Positions 46,046-57,705 of a stretch of 64,000 nucleotides of DNA are shown one piece after another. The position numbers and the translations under genes are program-made. Within the stretch, counting starts at the first letter, position 1, and each line of letters opens with the position of its first letter. The notes under the pieces are model-generated. The model was not told the DNA's origin. It saw only the letters and a list, made by a program, of their open reading frames with translations, and did not search any database. This DNA comes from Phytophthora sp. 'mugwort' (Eukaryota; Oomycota; Peronosporomycetes; Peronosporales; Peronosporaceae), in the NCBI GenBank assembly GCA_033558025.1, contig JAUCEF010000016.1, positions 2,542,001 through 2,606,000 on the forward strand. The letters run 5' to 3'.

Positions 46046-46141
46046 GGTAGAGAGGCTTGATCCGGGTGGACGGCTGGTTGAATTGTGAATCACGTGACAC
46101 AGTGTGTTAGCGGTGCGCGGTGGTCACAACGTGTCAGGGGC

Positions 46142-47034
46142 TGTGGTAGTGCCGATCCGGATAAGATGGAAGTTGACCGGTAGCCGGAAGATCCACGTCG
46201 CTAGCGGCAGCCATAACAGCGTCAAGGTGATGGATCCGGACCATGTGACACGCCGGGTCTGTATATGATACGGATCCTGGATTCATCCCGTGGGGAGAGG
46301 TCTAAGTGTTAGATCCGATCAGTTTAGTGCAGACCGGGTTGAAGATCCGTAACTAAAGGGAGGTAGAGTGGAGACGGATGGCCAGGAATAGGTCAGAGAT
46401 GGGATCCTGGGCTATAAGTAGTCCGTAGGATAGGTTTTGGGATGGGATCCGAAGGCTAAGGTATAAATCAGAACCGAATTTGAACTGGGAGACAGACTTG
46501 AATATAATATAGGGGATTTCTATTGACCCCATATATAGATCAAGTCTAAACTTTGGCGATCTTCCTGCACATGTGGCAGCCCCTGAATAGCTTGACCAGG
46601 TCACGCTCGCCCTTTGGCATCTCTTCCCCCCCCTCAAGATCCCGCTATTGGAGGCGGCAAACATCGTAAAGGAACAAGGAGAACTCTGATAATGAGTAAG
46701 GACACCCTCAAGAAGGAACAACTCCGGATCCTGTATTTCTATTACGGATCCGCAAGGACTACGCAAGAGCTCAAGACCAAACCAACATCGGATCTCGTGC
46801 GCAGGAATACCCGCGCAGATCTACCCCCTCCCAGGTCCCCACAAGGACGTCCAAAGCCCACCAAGTGCGCATCTCGTGTCAACAAGAGAGCAGGAACAGC
46901 CCGACGATGGATACACAAGGTGAACCACTCAGCAGCAACACGGACGTCGGAGTACCCCCCCCCCTAGTCGGTGTCTCGGCGCAGTGCGTGTGAGTTGGGA
47001 TCCTACTGGATTTCAAAGGATCGACTCCACCACA
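46142..47034 (+). repeat. large Gypsy 3' LTR
   Basis: 893 bp, about 1 percent different from the 5' copy by eye. It starts TGTGGTAGTGCCGATCCGG and ends GACTCCACCACA. The C-run is shorter than in the 5' copy (about 9 against 18). Confidence 0.8.
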
Positions 47035-47068
47035 ATACCGACGTCTTGATATTCATCGCGTAGCACCA

Positions 47069-47585
47069 TCATCGAGAGTAGATTCGACGCGGTGTAAAGA
47101 AATTCGCGAAAGTCGAATAACAGGTGTCAAGCCACAACCTCCCCTGGGATACGATTCGCACTGAGGCTAAGCGTCGCAATGTAGCCCTTGTGTTCATTCT
47201 GCTAGCTATGCACCAAAGTTGTTTGTATCGGGTGAAATGTGAGTCTGCATACGATGCCAAGCGCACCTTTGTGATGTGGCGTGTGTTCATGAAGGGGTCG
47301 CGAAGGTCTGCATCTCGCCATTCCAGGTCCACAAGCCACCGCATTGTGCGCGTCGTAAGCTTGAGGTAATTTCTCGCCTCGATGATGCTGGACATAGCAC
47401 AGACGTATCAAACGTAGCACACCCGTAGTTGGGCCAGTATATAAGCAAGTCCACACCCTGCTTCATCGTGATCCCGTCAATAGCCTCCATTATCTTCGGT
47501 AATTAAGGGATTTCGTTTATTACTGTGATTTATTGACCAACGTTGTAAGCTCTCACTGTAACAGGTCCACCCAGTTCAACGCTTG
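47069..47585 (-). other. unassigned ORFs next to the large Gypsy
   Basis: Minus-strand frames 47395-47069 and 47490-47287 are open but carry no motif I recognise. They may belong to the downstream end of the MULE at 47.6-50.2 kb. Confidence 0.25.
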
Positions 47586-50241
47586 TCAGTACAAGAGCGT
47601 CCAGCATGGCCTTCGTGTGGAACATGCTGCAAGGCCCGTCGAATAGCACAGCAACTTCATCAAATTGACAAACTTAGCGACCTTGCCTTCTAGATATGTG
47701 TATGCCAACTCATGAGCGGCTCTGCGATCTGCCTTGGATTTGTTTTGCTTCCGCTGTGCATTAGTCATACCATTCATCATTGGGCGTTCAGCTAAGCGCC
47801 ACGAGGCAGCATTAGGCTTCTTGTTTTGTTCATCATAAACCTCTGTCACGTTTAATTTAGTTTCGGGAACTTTCGGTGTAAGGCCAATGCTCGATCGAAG
47901 GTGGAATCTGCGACGGCCGATACATTATCTTCAGTGCACTTCGGAATGACGACACCGAGACGACTATGGTGATCTCGCGTGGGTTCATCATTCCATCACC
48001 GGCCACAGCATTATCAACTTGCTGAACGTCTTCAGTCACTCTGGGAGCCGCCTCATCCGCAAACGACATCTGTGACAGATATGCAGCTCCAGACGACACC
48101 TGCGAAATTCCAGGAAAGCTCGGGTATCTTCCTTTTTTTCGCTGAAGGCAGCAACACTTCCAGCGTTGAGCGACTCCTAAAACCCCTGAAGCCATTGCCG
48201 TGCTAGGTGTAGATTGCAGCGCGGTCTTTTCTACCGGTCCTTCGTCCCACAGTACATTGCACTGCTGGACGTCGATTCTCCTTCGAAGGCGAACCCGTCG
48301 CGTGCTCCAACCCTCCTGGGGATACTTCACTTTCTGCAATATTGTCCACTGGGCTGTGAACGATCCACCTATCCGCATCGGCGGAACGATGGCCTGACAT
48401 TGCCCTCACTTCGAAACAACATAATGACACGTTACGGCAACAGACGTGTATTTATTAAGATACAGTCGCATTGACAACTATGTCGACAAGTAATATTATA
48501 GCAAAATGTAAGGCCAGACCACGACCAAATGCACAACAAAATACCAAAAATACCAAACTTACTTCCGTGTCCACTTCATATGTGTTTCTTGTCGTCTCGC
48601 TCGTGATGGTTGCCTTGCCAAGACATCCAATTTCTACCTTGTAGTCAGCATCTCGATCGGTAGTGTGTGTGTGTGTTTACCTGACACCAAGTTGTGCGCG
48701 AAAGTGCTAATGTCCAAAGCAAACGATGCCAGCACAGGATCTTCGTTTAGTTGGCCGACTACCCATGCGGTAATACTCAGCGATGTACAGTTCTTCGTTG
48801 TAATTCTGCAAAAGTGATGAGCGTGGAAACAAGTTGGTCGATCGTAAATGTATCCTTGATGACGTGTTTAACCCTCCCCACTTGCTGTTGTTAGTCTTTG
48901 TTAGCCAGATATGGAACGTTTCCAAGCTTGTATGGCACCCACTCATCCTGCATGTTGTCCCAGTTCTCGATGGCGCCCTTTGCATTGCCATACTCGCCCG
49001 TGCTCTTCGCTTACACCAGATAACTCAATAGCGCCTACACACTCTTCTTCACTGAATGCGCCAGTCTCGCTGTCTGCTTATTCAACCACGTAACCACATG
49101 CCATTGGCAGAGCAGCTGTTGGATTTGGGGGAAACATACGTCCTTCTCAGCAAGATGATTCCCCCAAAACCAATGACCGCCTTTATCAGTCATAATAACA
49201 CGGATGTTGGACCCTTCTGAGTTATTGTCCTTGGAGATTTCGATCACACGCCGTAAGTTGACCTTGTGCTCGCTTTCTACTAGAGGACGGCGAACATATT
49301 GATCCTAGAAGGAAGCGCCAGAGTAGATATTGCTTTATTCAGAATGCATTGTAGCATACCGCTACGCCATAAAGTCCCGAACACGTCGTGCACAACGAAC
49401 CTGAAAAGTTTGTAGCGGTTGGCATTCGTGTCTTGCGTAGAGTCCGCAAGAACAACCTCAGGAAATGCCTTGAACAGGCGCATCATCTTGGCCGTCTGGA
49501 ATGTCACGACGCGATCAACCTTGATCTCACTGCCGTCGGCCACCTCGGTAGCGTTCCCACTGCCGAATTTGTCCAGCACTGCGAACGCGTGCTCCGCCCT
49601 TCTTTCTGCCCCGAACGAAACCATGTTGTGGACATCTCGAAGAATGAAGCAACACCAAATACAACCAAACATAAGTGAGCTTAAACCAAAACCTCACCAA
49701 ACAAGACATTGTTGCCAGTGCGCCGTCAAATACACTGCGGATTCCCTTCGCATTCGCCCCTGATTTGTGCAGCACTTCAGTATCCCCCGTCAGCCGCGGA
49801 TGTTTCATCGTTCTCTTCTCGGCATAGCTAACCCATGTATGCTCGCTTACATCATGGTAGTAATTTCCGGATGCAGACACCCTCCGCTCCCAAGTGCCAT
49901 CTGCGGTAGCCGTCACGCGTACTTTCACCTTGACAGATCGCTTCGTATCGCGCTTTCCTGCGCTTCCGCTACCCTCCCCCTCGAGCCTTGTACTTTATAC
50001 AGTGGGTGCACGTCAACGTCTTGGAATAGAATGCCCAGTTCTGTGGCACCAGGCTCGTTAACTTCCTGCTTTGCTTGCAGGCGCTCCTGAGCGCCTCAGC
50101 AATACTCTGGATTTTACCTGTTCCGAACTGCCGCGAACGTGCTAGTCTTATTCGAAAAATTGCTGAAGTGTCTCCCTTTGGAACGGGTCGAAAGCGGTGT
50201 GAAACCCATCCCAAGAGCCAAAGATTATCGAAATTTGACAA
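47586..50241 (-). pseudogene. MULE transposase, decayed
   Basis: In coding order: an N-terminal zinc-type segment (KTLTCTHCIKYKARGGG, near 49980); TADGTWERRVSASGNYYHDV then EHTWVSYAEKRTMKHP; DVHNMVSF; and the catalytic core with FPEVVLADSTQDTNANRYKL (first Asp) and VIMTDKGGHW (second Asp) followed by QLLCQWHVVTWLNKQ. A region like the THLPHLGNHTNN part follows in degenerate form (48991-48707), then the C-terminal segment 48378-47857. Frame changes interrupt it. Mutator-like transposases of this build are common in Phytophthora. I could not find terminal inverted repeats. The fragment at 2-832 belongs to the same superfamily. Confidence 0.7.
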
Positions 50242-51366
50242 ACGTAACTGGCACTCGAGCTTTCACACACACGGTTCGCTTGATCCGACTGGTTTGGTGC
50301 AAATTCGGTGCCACACCAAAAGCTGAAGTTTTCTCGTCGGTCACCTCACACTCGGTCTCGCATACTCATCTTGGTCGTCTCTGCTACAGTCGTTGGTTTC
50401 GTCCGCGTCATCCCCCTTGTCATCATTTCTGCTGTTGTTATATCATGGACTACTAACATCTTCGGCGTTGTCTGAAGTCGAAAGTTGGGGCAGCACATCC
50501 CCATAATCCGAGTCATCTGAACTGGAGAAGAAGGCTCGCCGTCTGCCGCTTCGAGCGCAAATATGACCTCCTGAAGCACCGTTTCATCTCCGCGAGGAGT
50601 CCATTACGTCCTAACCAAACACTTGCTTCAGCGCGCGATGTCCCCAACGACCAGATCAGCTTCTTGATCGATGTTCTTCGTCTGCAGCCGTCTTACGGGT
50701 GATTCGCTGCTGGCCGTACTGGGGAAGGTAAGTGGCTTGCTGTTCCTGCCGCTCTCGGGCAACCCGCTGTGCTCAATGGGCCTCCAGCAACGCGCCACTG
50801 TATACAGGCAACGTGGACATTACCTGAAGAGCTCCAATCCGATTGCGAAGCTGACGATCGTTGTGTCGGATACGAATCCGCGCTAGCTCTGCGCTGTCTC
50901 GCTGCACGTGCGTGAGCTTGCTGCGACCTGGATGCGAGGGAAGATCCTGACTCTCCGCCTGTTTATTAGTAGCATGTTAGCTGTGTCGTATGCAGTGGTA
51001 AGCCTCGCCGATACGCACCATGCCGTGGAGACACCTTCATCCTGACAAACACCTGGATTCGATGCTTTTGACTCAAGGGGGATTAACGAGTGCTACTCAG
51101 TATCGCGCTATCCAAATTCTCCAAATGCTCTGCAGATCCCCTTCATACGGTATTTTATTATAAAAATCACCCGAGCCATGAAATCTGGTCTACAAAAATA
51201 CCACAACACATTATTTAAAGGCTAATTTCGGTAACAGTAGCGTACTCCGCCAAAGTTGAGGGGAAATGGCCCGGATTGGCTATATTAGGTTGAAAGTAGA
51301 ACTTGTACCCTAAGATGCGGCAAATTCAAACAAGTGACCATCACTCTTCCACCCACCACTACAACC
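50242..51366. other. intergenic, no gene recognised
   Basis: A minus-strand frame at 50579-50346 may be the degenerate start of the MULE. A splice-donor-like GGTAAGTGG near 50727 suggests a gene fragment. The rest shows no signal. Confidence 0.3.
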
Positions 51367-51367
51367 A

Positions 51368-52190
51368 TGTTTGACGCCTACCACCCACAAACAATGTCGT
51401 CCTCGCTGCCAGAGGACCAGGGACATGAATCGTGCGCACGCCCGGATCGTGGAACTGAAGGAAGGGAATGACCTCTTGCAGGGCAATCTCGACGCTGCTA
51501 TAGATTCGTCAGACGAGAAGTTGCTGTATATTTGCACACTGGAAAATACAGTGGCGCGTCTCCAGCTGAGCTAGAAGGATATTAAGAGGACAAGGTTGGT
51601 GCGCGAGGCCATCGAGGAGGAGATGTAGCGGCTACACAGACAAAGTACCGACCTGTGGACTCTATGAGCTTAACGAAGTGAAGGTTCGACACGCCGAGGA
51701 GCTGAAGAAGGTGACATGCAGGAGCTGAAACAAATGGAAACTCTTGCTACAGCACATACTGAAGCAGACTGAAGATCGACTACAGTCCAAAGAGAGCTCG
51801 CTTCGAGCCAATCAAGGCTCAAGTCGAAAGAGACGGCGTTGCGAGTCACTCTGGTCAGGCTAAAAGCGCTGGAAGAGGAGGCAGAGGCCAAGGAGGAAGA
51901 TATTGAAGGACGAAGGAGCTTGTCCAAGTGCATACACTATAAATGCAGCTGGGCAATTTGCTCTGTGAAGTGGAGAAGCTTCGAAAGAGAAGTTGGGGTG
52001 ACAACGGTAAAGCGCTATGCGCTTTACCGTTGTCACCCCAACTTCTCATCACGATATGAGTCTCTGGCTTGGCAGCATGAACGAGGTTTTGGCGGCTGCG
52101 CCAACACCTGCTACTCGCGAACAACCTCGGTCAGCTACTACAGTGCATGTACGCGAAATTCACGTTATTGCACACGTTTAATGTATTGGA
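51368..52190 (+). pseudogene. coiled-coil protein pseudogene
   Basis: Successive frames read heptad-rich sequence: AHARIVELKEGNDLLQGNLD, KLLYICTLENTVARLQLS, MQELKQMETLATAHTEA and LVRLKALEEEAEAKEEDIEG. The unbroken pattern across frames points to one long coiled coil that has taken stops and shifts. A 28 bp inverted duplication at 51988-52046 breaks the 3' part. I cannot name the parent gene. Confidence 0.5.
51988..52046. repeat. perfect 28 bp inverted repeat with 3 base loop
   Basis: Arms 51988-52015 and 52019-52046 are exact reverse complements around tat. The left arm reads as coiled-coil coding sequence, so the right arm looks like a fold-back copy inserted into the gene. Confidence 0.85.
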
Positions 52191-52352
52191 CTCGGACGTC
52201 GTATCGTAGCAACTAAGAAAATAAGCCGTGTTTCGTGCAAACCGTTTGGTTCCTCTATGATCCACTACTGAGCTGTAAGGTGACACAGCGCGTCTGAGGC
52301 CACTGCATCGGTTCCTCCAGGCCTGTTGGATAAATAGTCGGTATATGCTCCG

Positions 52353-53455
52353 TCACTCTCTGTCAAGAGTCTTCAACTCACTCCATTCCGCGCGGTCTCC
52401 ACGTACCGATATGTGCCGCAGGACCTCAAGCGTAAGCTCATACGTTGCAAAAGTCGAGCTGGCTCCAACAACAGACTTCAGCAGACTGGGCACCGTGCCC
52501 TTATAGAGTCCGTGAATACCTTCGCGTCGCAGCACGTCGAAGAAACACGACCAACTCGATGAGTACATCGGGATAACTCCGTACGTCGTGCAGCGCGGTA
52601 CGTGACGCATCTGCATGCGCTTCTTCACTGTATCCAACGGATACACCGCCAGTTTCGACACCAGTCCAGCCACAGCACCACTTCCAATATATGACAGTAC
52701 TGTCGGCAATGGCATCCACGCGCCTGAATTTTCACCTTCCTCTTGTTTGTTACGATACTTCATTGACACCTCGTTCAGCGTCGAATAAATGGCAAAACTC
52801 AGTCCCATGTACGGGGCGATCTGCACGACCGTAGCACCCAGTCCACTGTAAAAACCACGTATTCCCTGCGTTGTCCACGTATGCACCACCAAGCTGCGCA
52901 TCGTCGGGAATCGCTTGGGCATTCCCTGACTGGCGAACGCGGTACGGAAGAGGTCCAGGGGGTATGTAACAACAGTCGCAGTGACGCCTGCCGCCGCGCC
53001 ATTTGTAGCACTCATCATCGCCGATGGAATACCCACTGCAGCGCCGTTTCCGTCCCGTTCCCAGCAGTGGGTCAACACGCGGTAGGTCGCAAACTGCAGC
53101 GCCGAGTAGCCAACCCAGAGCCCGGTAGCCGCCAGGTTCCCGCGCCAGAAACTGCGAAGTCCTTCTTCAGCATAGATGCTGTGCACAGCTTGGAGCAAGC
53201 CCGCGTACTTAGCTCCAGCGTGCCCGCATGTGATGGGCGCGGGCTGCACCTGAAAGCGAATTTTGAGGAGGTCCAGCGGTGCAGCAACCAACCGCGTTGC
53301 TCCTGGTGGCGAACAACAATGAGACCCCACATTATATCAGTAAACAGCCAGACAAGGCCGTAACTTGACGTACCTCCAGCTATGGCGCCGGCGAAGGCCG
53401 CCTCGGTGGTGGAGGCACCGCGCTTGGCTTCAGTCTTGCCTTCTGCACTCGACAT
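52353..53455 (-). CDS. mitochondrial carrier, thiamine pyrophosphate transporter type
   Basis: Exons 53455-53374 and 53302-52353 join across a 71 bp intron (GTACGT to CACCAG) to give 343 aa. Three repeats of about 100 residues each carry the carrier signature PxDxx(K/R): PLDLLKIRF, PLDLFRTAF and PLDTVKKRM. The intron joins AGG to ATRLVAAPLD, restoring the first half of repeat 1. Such proteins exchange solutes across the mitochondrial inner membrane. The pattern of residues resembles the SLC25A19/TPC1 group, which imports thiamine pyrophosphate; the substrate is an inference from overall likeness. A short MITE lies in its upstream region. Confidence 0.8.
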
Positions 53456-53517
53456 CGCGTGGGAAACTTCTATTCTACTTACGTTGTTGTTGCCGTTGAT
53501 GGATGAAGCCCCTAATA

Positions 53518-53669
53518 CAGTAATTGCCTCAATAAAGAAGTCATAATAACTTATAACCTTCAGAACCATATATTTATGTATTTGATCTTTGGTTGCATTT
53601 TGCCTTAGACGCCTTATTATGTTCAAGTCTCTATGCTGAGCATGACTGTATTATTGAGGCAGATTACTG
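53518..53669. mobile_element. 152 bp MITE with TA target duplication
   Basis: The ends read CAGTAATTGCCTCAATA at the left and, inverted, TATTGAGGCAGATTACTG at the right, with one extra base in the right copy, each bordered by TA (53516-53517 and 53670-53671). The interior has no ORF and is AT-rich. Length, CAG ends and TA target fit a Tc1/mariner-derived MITE. It lies 60 bp upstream of the carrier start codon. Confidence 0.65.
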
Positions 53670-53801
53670 TATTACTAGAGCATTTCCAAAACCGATATAT
53701 TGCAATAATGTATATGTGTCGAATGAAACATGTAGTCTCGAAGGCGGAAATACTGGTGGTACCGTACCACATCAATTCGACAGAGATTGACGTCATAGCA
53801 A

Positions 53802-54107
53802 CTACTCCTGGGGCGCTGCTGATATACCGTTGCTGTTGCTGTTGCTGTACTTGCTGACGAGGTCGGAGACTCGATCGCCATCTGGTCGCTTCTTCACTTC
53901 CGCCCGACGTCTTTCCGCGAACGCAGCATTGTCGTTGTGGAAATAGGTAGAAGCTCTCTTGGAGGGCGGAGACGCTGGAGCCTCGGGAACCTCAGCCGCC
54001 ACCCGGAAGAAGAAAGCCGGCGCCAGCACGACGAACACCACGAGGCAGGCGATCAGCAGATCGACCCAGACGTCAATGCCACCGGTCTTGACGAACGGAG
54101 GGCCCAT
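53802..54107 (-). CDS. small single-pass membrane protein, 101 aa
   Basis: Short N-terminus, then a hydrophobic segment at about residues 16-34 (DLLIACLVVFVVLAPAFFF), followed by a hydrophilic, charged C-terminal tail with RRRAEVKKRPDGDRVSDLVS. No family is recognised. The ATG at 54107 and the coding frame are clean, and it is divergent from the EF-G gene across 259 bp. The tail end is Asn/Ser repeat-like. Probably a real host gene. Confidence 0.55.
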   Translation of the reverse strand: MGPPFVKTGGIDVWVDLLIACLVVFVVLAPAFFFRVAAEVPEAPASPPSKRASTYFHNDNAAFAERRRAEVKKRPDGDRVSDLVSKYSNSNSNGISAAPQE

Positions 54108-54366
54108 ACTCGTCGTCTATAGTCCGCCGATAAATAATTGTTCAATCGAGAACTTAAAAGTGATCAGGAGATCAAGTTGAAGCGGTGTGAACGGTTATCA
54201 ACGAACGACCGGTTTTCCGTTTGAGTAAATCCCTCTCAACTCGGTATCGTGTTTCGCGGGTGGGTTTCCGCCACTCAAAAACGTGCGGCCATCACGGGCA
54301 TTGAGCTCCTTGCCGACTTCAGCTCAAGCACTGGATCGCCTCGCTCCTCACGTCAGCCTATCCATC

Positions 54367-56655
54367 ATGCCTTGGCTACAGCTTTCCCGCGTGGCCGCCG
54401 GCTTGCGTCGCAGCACCCCCTCCATGCTGCGCCTGCGTCCTACGTCGTCACTACTGTCGCGCAGCTTTAGCGCCGCCATGGCGGAAGGTGACGTGCCTCC
54501 CTTCGCTCCGGGCTTCCCAGTGCCCGAAGGTTACATGAACAACTTGCGTAACATTGGTATCTCGGCACACATTGACTCCGGCAAGACGACGCTTACCGAG
54601 CGTATCCTGTTCTACACTGGCCGCATCAACGCCATCCACGACGTGCGCGGCAAGGATGGCGTCGGCGCCAAGATGGACTCCATGGAGCTTGAGCGCGAGA
54701 AAGGTATCACCATCCAGTCCGCTGCCACTTACTGCTCCTGGAAGGACTCCAACATCAACATCATTGACACGCCCGGTCACGTCGACTTTACCATTGAGGT
54801 GGAGCGCGCACTACGTGTGCTGGACGGCGGTGTGCTGGTGCTCTGCGGTGTCTCCGGTGTGCAGAGCCAGTCGCTCACCGTGGACAAGCAGATGAAGCGA
54901 TACGGCGTGCCTCGTATCGCATTCATTAACAAACTCGATCGTATGGGTGCCAACCCTTGGAAGGTCATTGGCGACCTGCGCGCACAGCTCAAGCTGAACG
55001 CTTGGGCGCTGCAGGTGCCAATTGGCGCAGAGAACGACCTTGAGGGCGTCGTGGACCTTCTCACCATGAAGGCTTTGCGCAACAAGGGCGAGAGCGGCGA
55101 GGTGATTGAGGAGTCTGACGACATCCCCGCTGAGACCCGCGCTTTGGCAGAGGAGAAGCGCCAGGAACTGATTGATGCGCTTGCTGATGTCGATGACGAG
55201 ATTGGCGAGATGTTCCTCATGGAGGAGGAGCCCTCCGTGGAACAACTCAAGGATGCCATCCGTCGTGCCACAATTGCGCATAAGTTCGTGCCGGTCATGA
55301 TGGGTTCGGCCTTCAAAAACCGTGGCGTGCAGCCCATGCTCGACGGTGTCATTTCGTACCTGCCGAGTCCGTCCGAGATCAAGAACTACGCTCTCGACCA
55401 GTCGAAGGGCGAGGCGCGTGTGGGCGTCCCGTGCTCCCCAGATGCGCCTCTATTGGCACTTGCCTTCAAGCTGGAGGAAGGCAAGTTCGGTCAGCTGACA
55501 TACATGCGTGTGTACTCGGGTACGCTCAAGCGCGGTGGATTTATCTTCAACATGAGCGACATGAAGCGTATCAAGGTGCCGCGTCTGGTAAAGATGCACT
55601 CAAACGAGATGGAAGAGGTGGAGGAAGTTGGCGCTGGTGATGTCGTTGCCATGTTCGGCGTCGAGTGCGCCAGTATGGATACCTTTAGTGACACGAACCA
55701 GGGCAAGTTCACGATGACGAGTCTGCACGTGCCCGAGCCGGTGATGTCGCTGGCTGTGACGCCTAAGAACAAGCAGCAGATCGGTAACTTCTCTAAGGCG
55801 CTTAACCGCTTTCAGAAGGAGGACCCAACGTTCCGCGTACGTGTGGATGATGACAGTAAGGAGACAATCATCAGCGGGATGGGTGAACTGCATTTGCAGA
55901 TCTACGTGGAGCGTATGAAGCGTGAGTACAGTGTGGACGTGGAGACGGGTGCCCCGCAGGTGAACTACCGCGAGACGATCCGTCAACGCAGCGAGTTTAA
56001 CTACCTACACAAGAAGCAGAGCGGTGGTTCGGGTCAGTATGCCCGTGTGGTGGGGTACATCGAGCCGCTCACAGACGAGGAGGTTCAAGAGCTTGATGAA
56101 GAGGGCAACACTTCGGGCGTCGTGTTCGAGAACGCTATCGTTGGTAACGCTATTCCGCCTGAGTACATTGCGGCTTGTTCGAAGGGTGTGACCGATGCAG
56201 TCCAGAAAGGTTGGCTTATTGGTCACCCGGTGCAGCGAATGCGTGTGGTGGTGAACGACGGTCAGTCGCACTCGGTGGATTCCAGCGAGCTTGCCTTCCG
56301 TACGGCCATGGTGCTGGCTATCCGCCAGGCGTTCCTGAAGGCCGAACCATGCATTCTTGAGCCTGTCATGGCTGTGGAGGTGGAAGTGCCAAACGAGTTT
56401 CAGGGCACGGCCATTGCCGAGGTGAACCGTCGTCGCGGTCTTATCAACAGCAGCGACGCCGACGACATGCACACGGTTGTCAAGTGCGACGTGCCGCTGC
56501 AGAACATGTTTGGTTTCTCGACGGACCTGCGGTCGTCCACGCAGGGCAAGGGCGAATTCACCATGGAGTACAAGACCCACGGTGTAGTCATGCGTGACAT
56601 GCAGGAAAAGTTGATGGCCGAGTACGAGAAGGCGCTTGCCGCCAAGAACAAGTAG
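54367..56655 (+). CDS. GFM1: mitochondrial elongation factor G
   Basis: 762 aa from ATG 54367, single exon. The GTPase, which translocates the ribosome during mitochondrial protein synthesis, shows AHIDSGKTT (P-loop, about residue 67), the REKGITI switch region, DTPGH (about 134) and NKLD (about 188), followed by the EF-G domains II to V through the end (domain IV with GGSGQYARV). The first 40 or so residues are rich in Arg, Ser and Leu with few acids, as in a mitochondrial presequence. Upstream in-frame codons lack an ATG, so this start is preferred. Bacterial-type EF-G of this length with a presequence fits GFM1/MEF1. Confidence 0.92.
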   Translation: MPWLQLSRVAAGLRRSTPSMLRLRPTSSLLSRSFSAAMAEGDVPPFAPGFPVPEGYMNNLRNIGISAHIDSGKTTLTERILFYTGRINAIHDVRGKDGVGAKMDSMELEREKGITIQSAATYCSWKDSNINIIDTPGHVDFTIEVERALRVLDGGVLVLCGVSGVQSQSLTVDKQMKRYGVPRIAFINKLDRMGANPWKVIGDLRAQLKLNAWALQVPIGAENDLEGVVDLLTMKALRNKGESGEVIEESDDIPAETRALAEEKRQELIDALADVDDEIGEMFLMEEEPSVEQLKDAIRRATIAHKFVPVMMGSAFKNRGVQPMLDGVISYLPSPSEIKNYALDQSKGEARVGVPCSPDAPLLALAFKLEEGKFGQLTYMRVYSGTLKRGGFIFNMSDMKRIKVPRLVKMHSNEMEEVEEVGAGDVVAMFGVECASMDTFSDTNQGKFTMTSLHVPEPVMSLAVTPKNKQQIGNFSKALNRFQKEDPTFRVRVDDDSKETIISGMGELHLQIYVERMKREYSVDVETGAPQVNYRETIRQRSEFNYLHKKQSGGSGQYARVVGYIEPLTDEEVQELDEEGNTSGVVFENAIVGNAIPPEYIAACSKGVTDAVQKGWLIGHPVQRMRVVVNDGQSHSVDSSELAFRTAMVLAIRQAFLKAEPCILEPVMAVEVEVPNEFQGTAIAEVNRRRGLINSSDADDMHTVVKCDVPLQNMFGFSTDLRSSTQGKGEFTMEYKTHGVVMRDMQEKLMAEYEKALAAKNK

Positions 56656-56860
56656 ATGTAGACGCTCTCAGATTTTTGCTCTGGACGTAGACGTCAGAAG
56701 AACGACACTAGCTGTAGCTGTAGCTAGGGAATAGACCAGATAGACTTTGTACTCCACGGTCTGCGACCACAATATCTCATTCATATACGTAATCAGCCGT
56801 TTCAATTGCCAAAACTAATAGCGCTGAAGTGCGTGAGCCCCAGATTCCTTGCCAACAAAT

Positions 56861-57597
56861 ATGCCGTCAATAGACTATTATCGCGTGCTGAACGTCGCCA
56901 GGTAGAGCTCCCGTGCCGTCCTGTACACTACCAATGCCGCCGCGTTCTGTAGCTCACCCTTGCGTACGCAAACATCAGAACTGCATCGTCTAAGGAGATT
57001 AAGATCGCCTATTTCGTGCTCGGTACGTCTGTCGAGCTCCTGACTCCCTTAACTCACATTTTCATCTGACCAAGTCCTCTGTGATCAATTGCAGCAAAGT
57101 CTCTTCATCCAGACGTTACTGGCAATGACGAGTCCAAGGCGGAGCGCTTCAAGCACGTGAGCGAAGCCCATTCAGTGCTCTCGGACCCTCAGCGACGACG
57201 AGAATACGATGCATCCCGTCCAGTTGAGAGCTTCCGCCCTTATGATACATCGGGTATGACCGAGCACCCTTACGCTGCTACGGGAGGCGCTCCGGACTTT
57301 CGAGCGCGCCCTCTCTACGGCATCAACGAAGAGGTCTGGCTCGCCCACCATTATGGTCCAGAGGCTGCTCGGCGCAACGGAATGCCGCCGCGCTATTACG
57401 GCATGGACGTGGTGGAGGAGAAGCTCGAGCAGCAGCGCGAGCGCATCCGTCGTCGACAACGCCACTTCAAACTCAACCGCACGTCCGGGTATTTCCTGCG
57501 ACGCGAAGCTCGATTAAAAAAACACGAGGAAGAACAGGCGGAAGCGGGAGCAGAAGGAGAGAAGAGCAAGCCCAACGACAACTGTGTCATCAGCTGA
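56861..57597 (+). CDS. J-domain protein, 195 aa
   Basis: Three exons: 56861-56901, 56979-57022 and 57095-57597, with introns of 77 and 72 bp. The J domain fills about residues 5-65: YYRVLNVAR, then KEIKIAYFVLAKSLHPDV with the HPD motif at about 33-35, then AERFKHVSEAHSVLSDPQRR. J domains stimulate Hsp70 ATPase. The rest is a charged helical tail with EEKLEQQRERIRRRQRH and a terminal Cys-containing NCVIS, which could be a CaaX-like end but is not a standard one. It lies 205 bp after the EF-G stop on the same strand. Confidence 0.85.
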
Positions 57598-57705
57598 AAT
57601 GGTATCGCAGCACTGTAGATACCAAGTTGCACAACCCACCATAAAGGGGACGCCGCATGTGGCGAATAACTATCTATTTAAACTTAAGCAACCAAAAGCC
57701 TGCAA

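Larger units (their letters stand above)
35802..47034 (+). mobile_element. 11.2 kb chromodomain Gypsy element lacking a reverse transcriptase domain
   Basis: LTRs at 35802-36700 and 46142-47034 are flanked by a 4 bp direct repeat ATAC (35798-35801 and 47035-47038). The LTR ends form the inverted pair TGTGGT/ACCACA in the right copy. Internal order: gag relic, protease, RNase H, integrase with chromodomain on the plus strand, a perfect hairpin, then a long minus-strand ORF before the 3' LTR. No reverse transcriptase palm motif lies between protease and RNase H. The whole element is very rich in GATC sites. Confidence 0.85.

Noticed and set aside
48660..48682. Short GT dinucleotide run
   Set aside because: Ordinary microsatellite with no further structure.
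54283..54366. EF-G N-terminal extension of 28 codons
   Set aside because: It would start at GTG. The first ATG in frame is at 54367 and already gives a plausible presequence.
56005..56580. 191-codon ORF antisense to EF-G
   Set aside because: Shadow of a strongly coding GC-rich gene.
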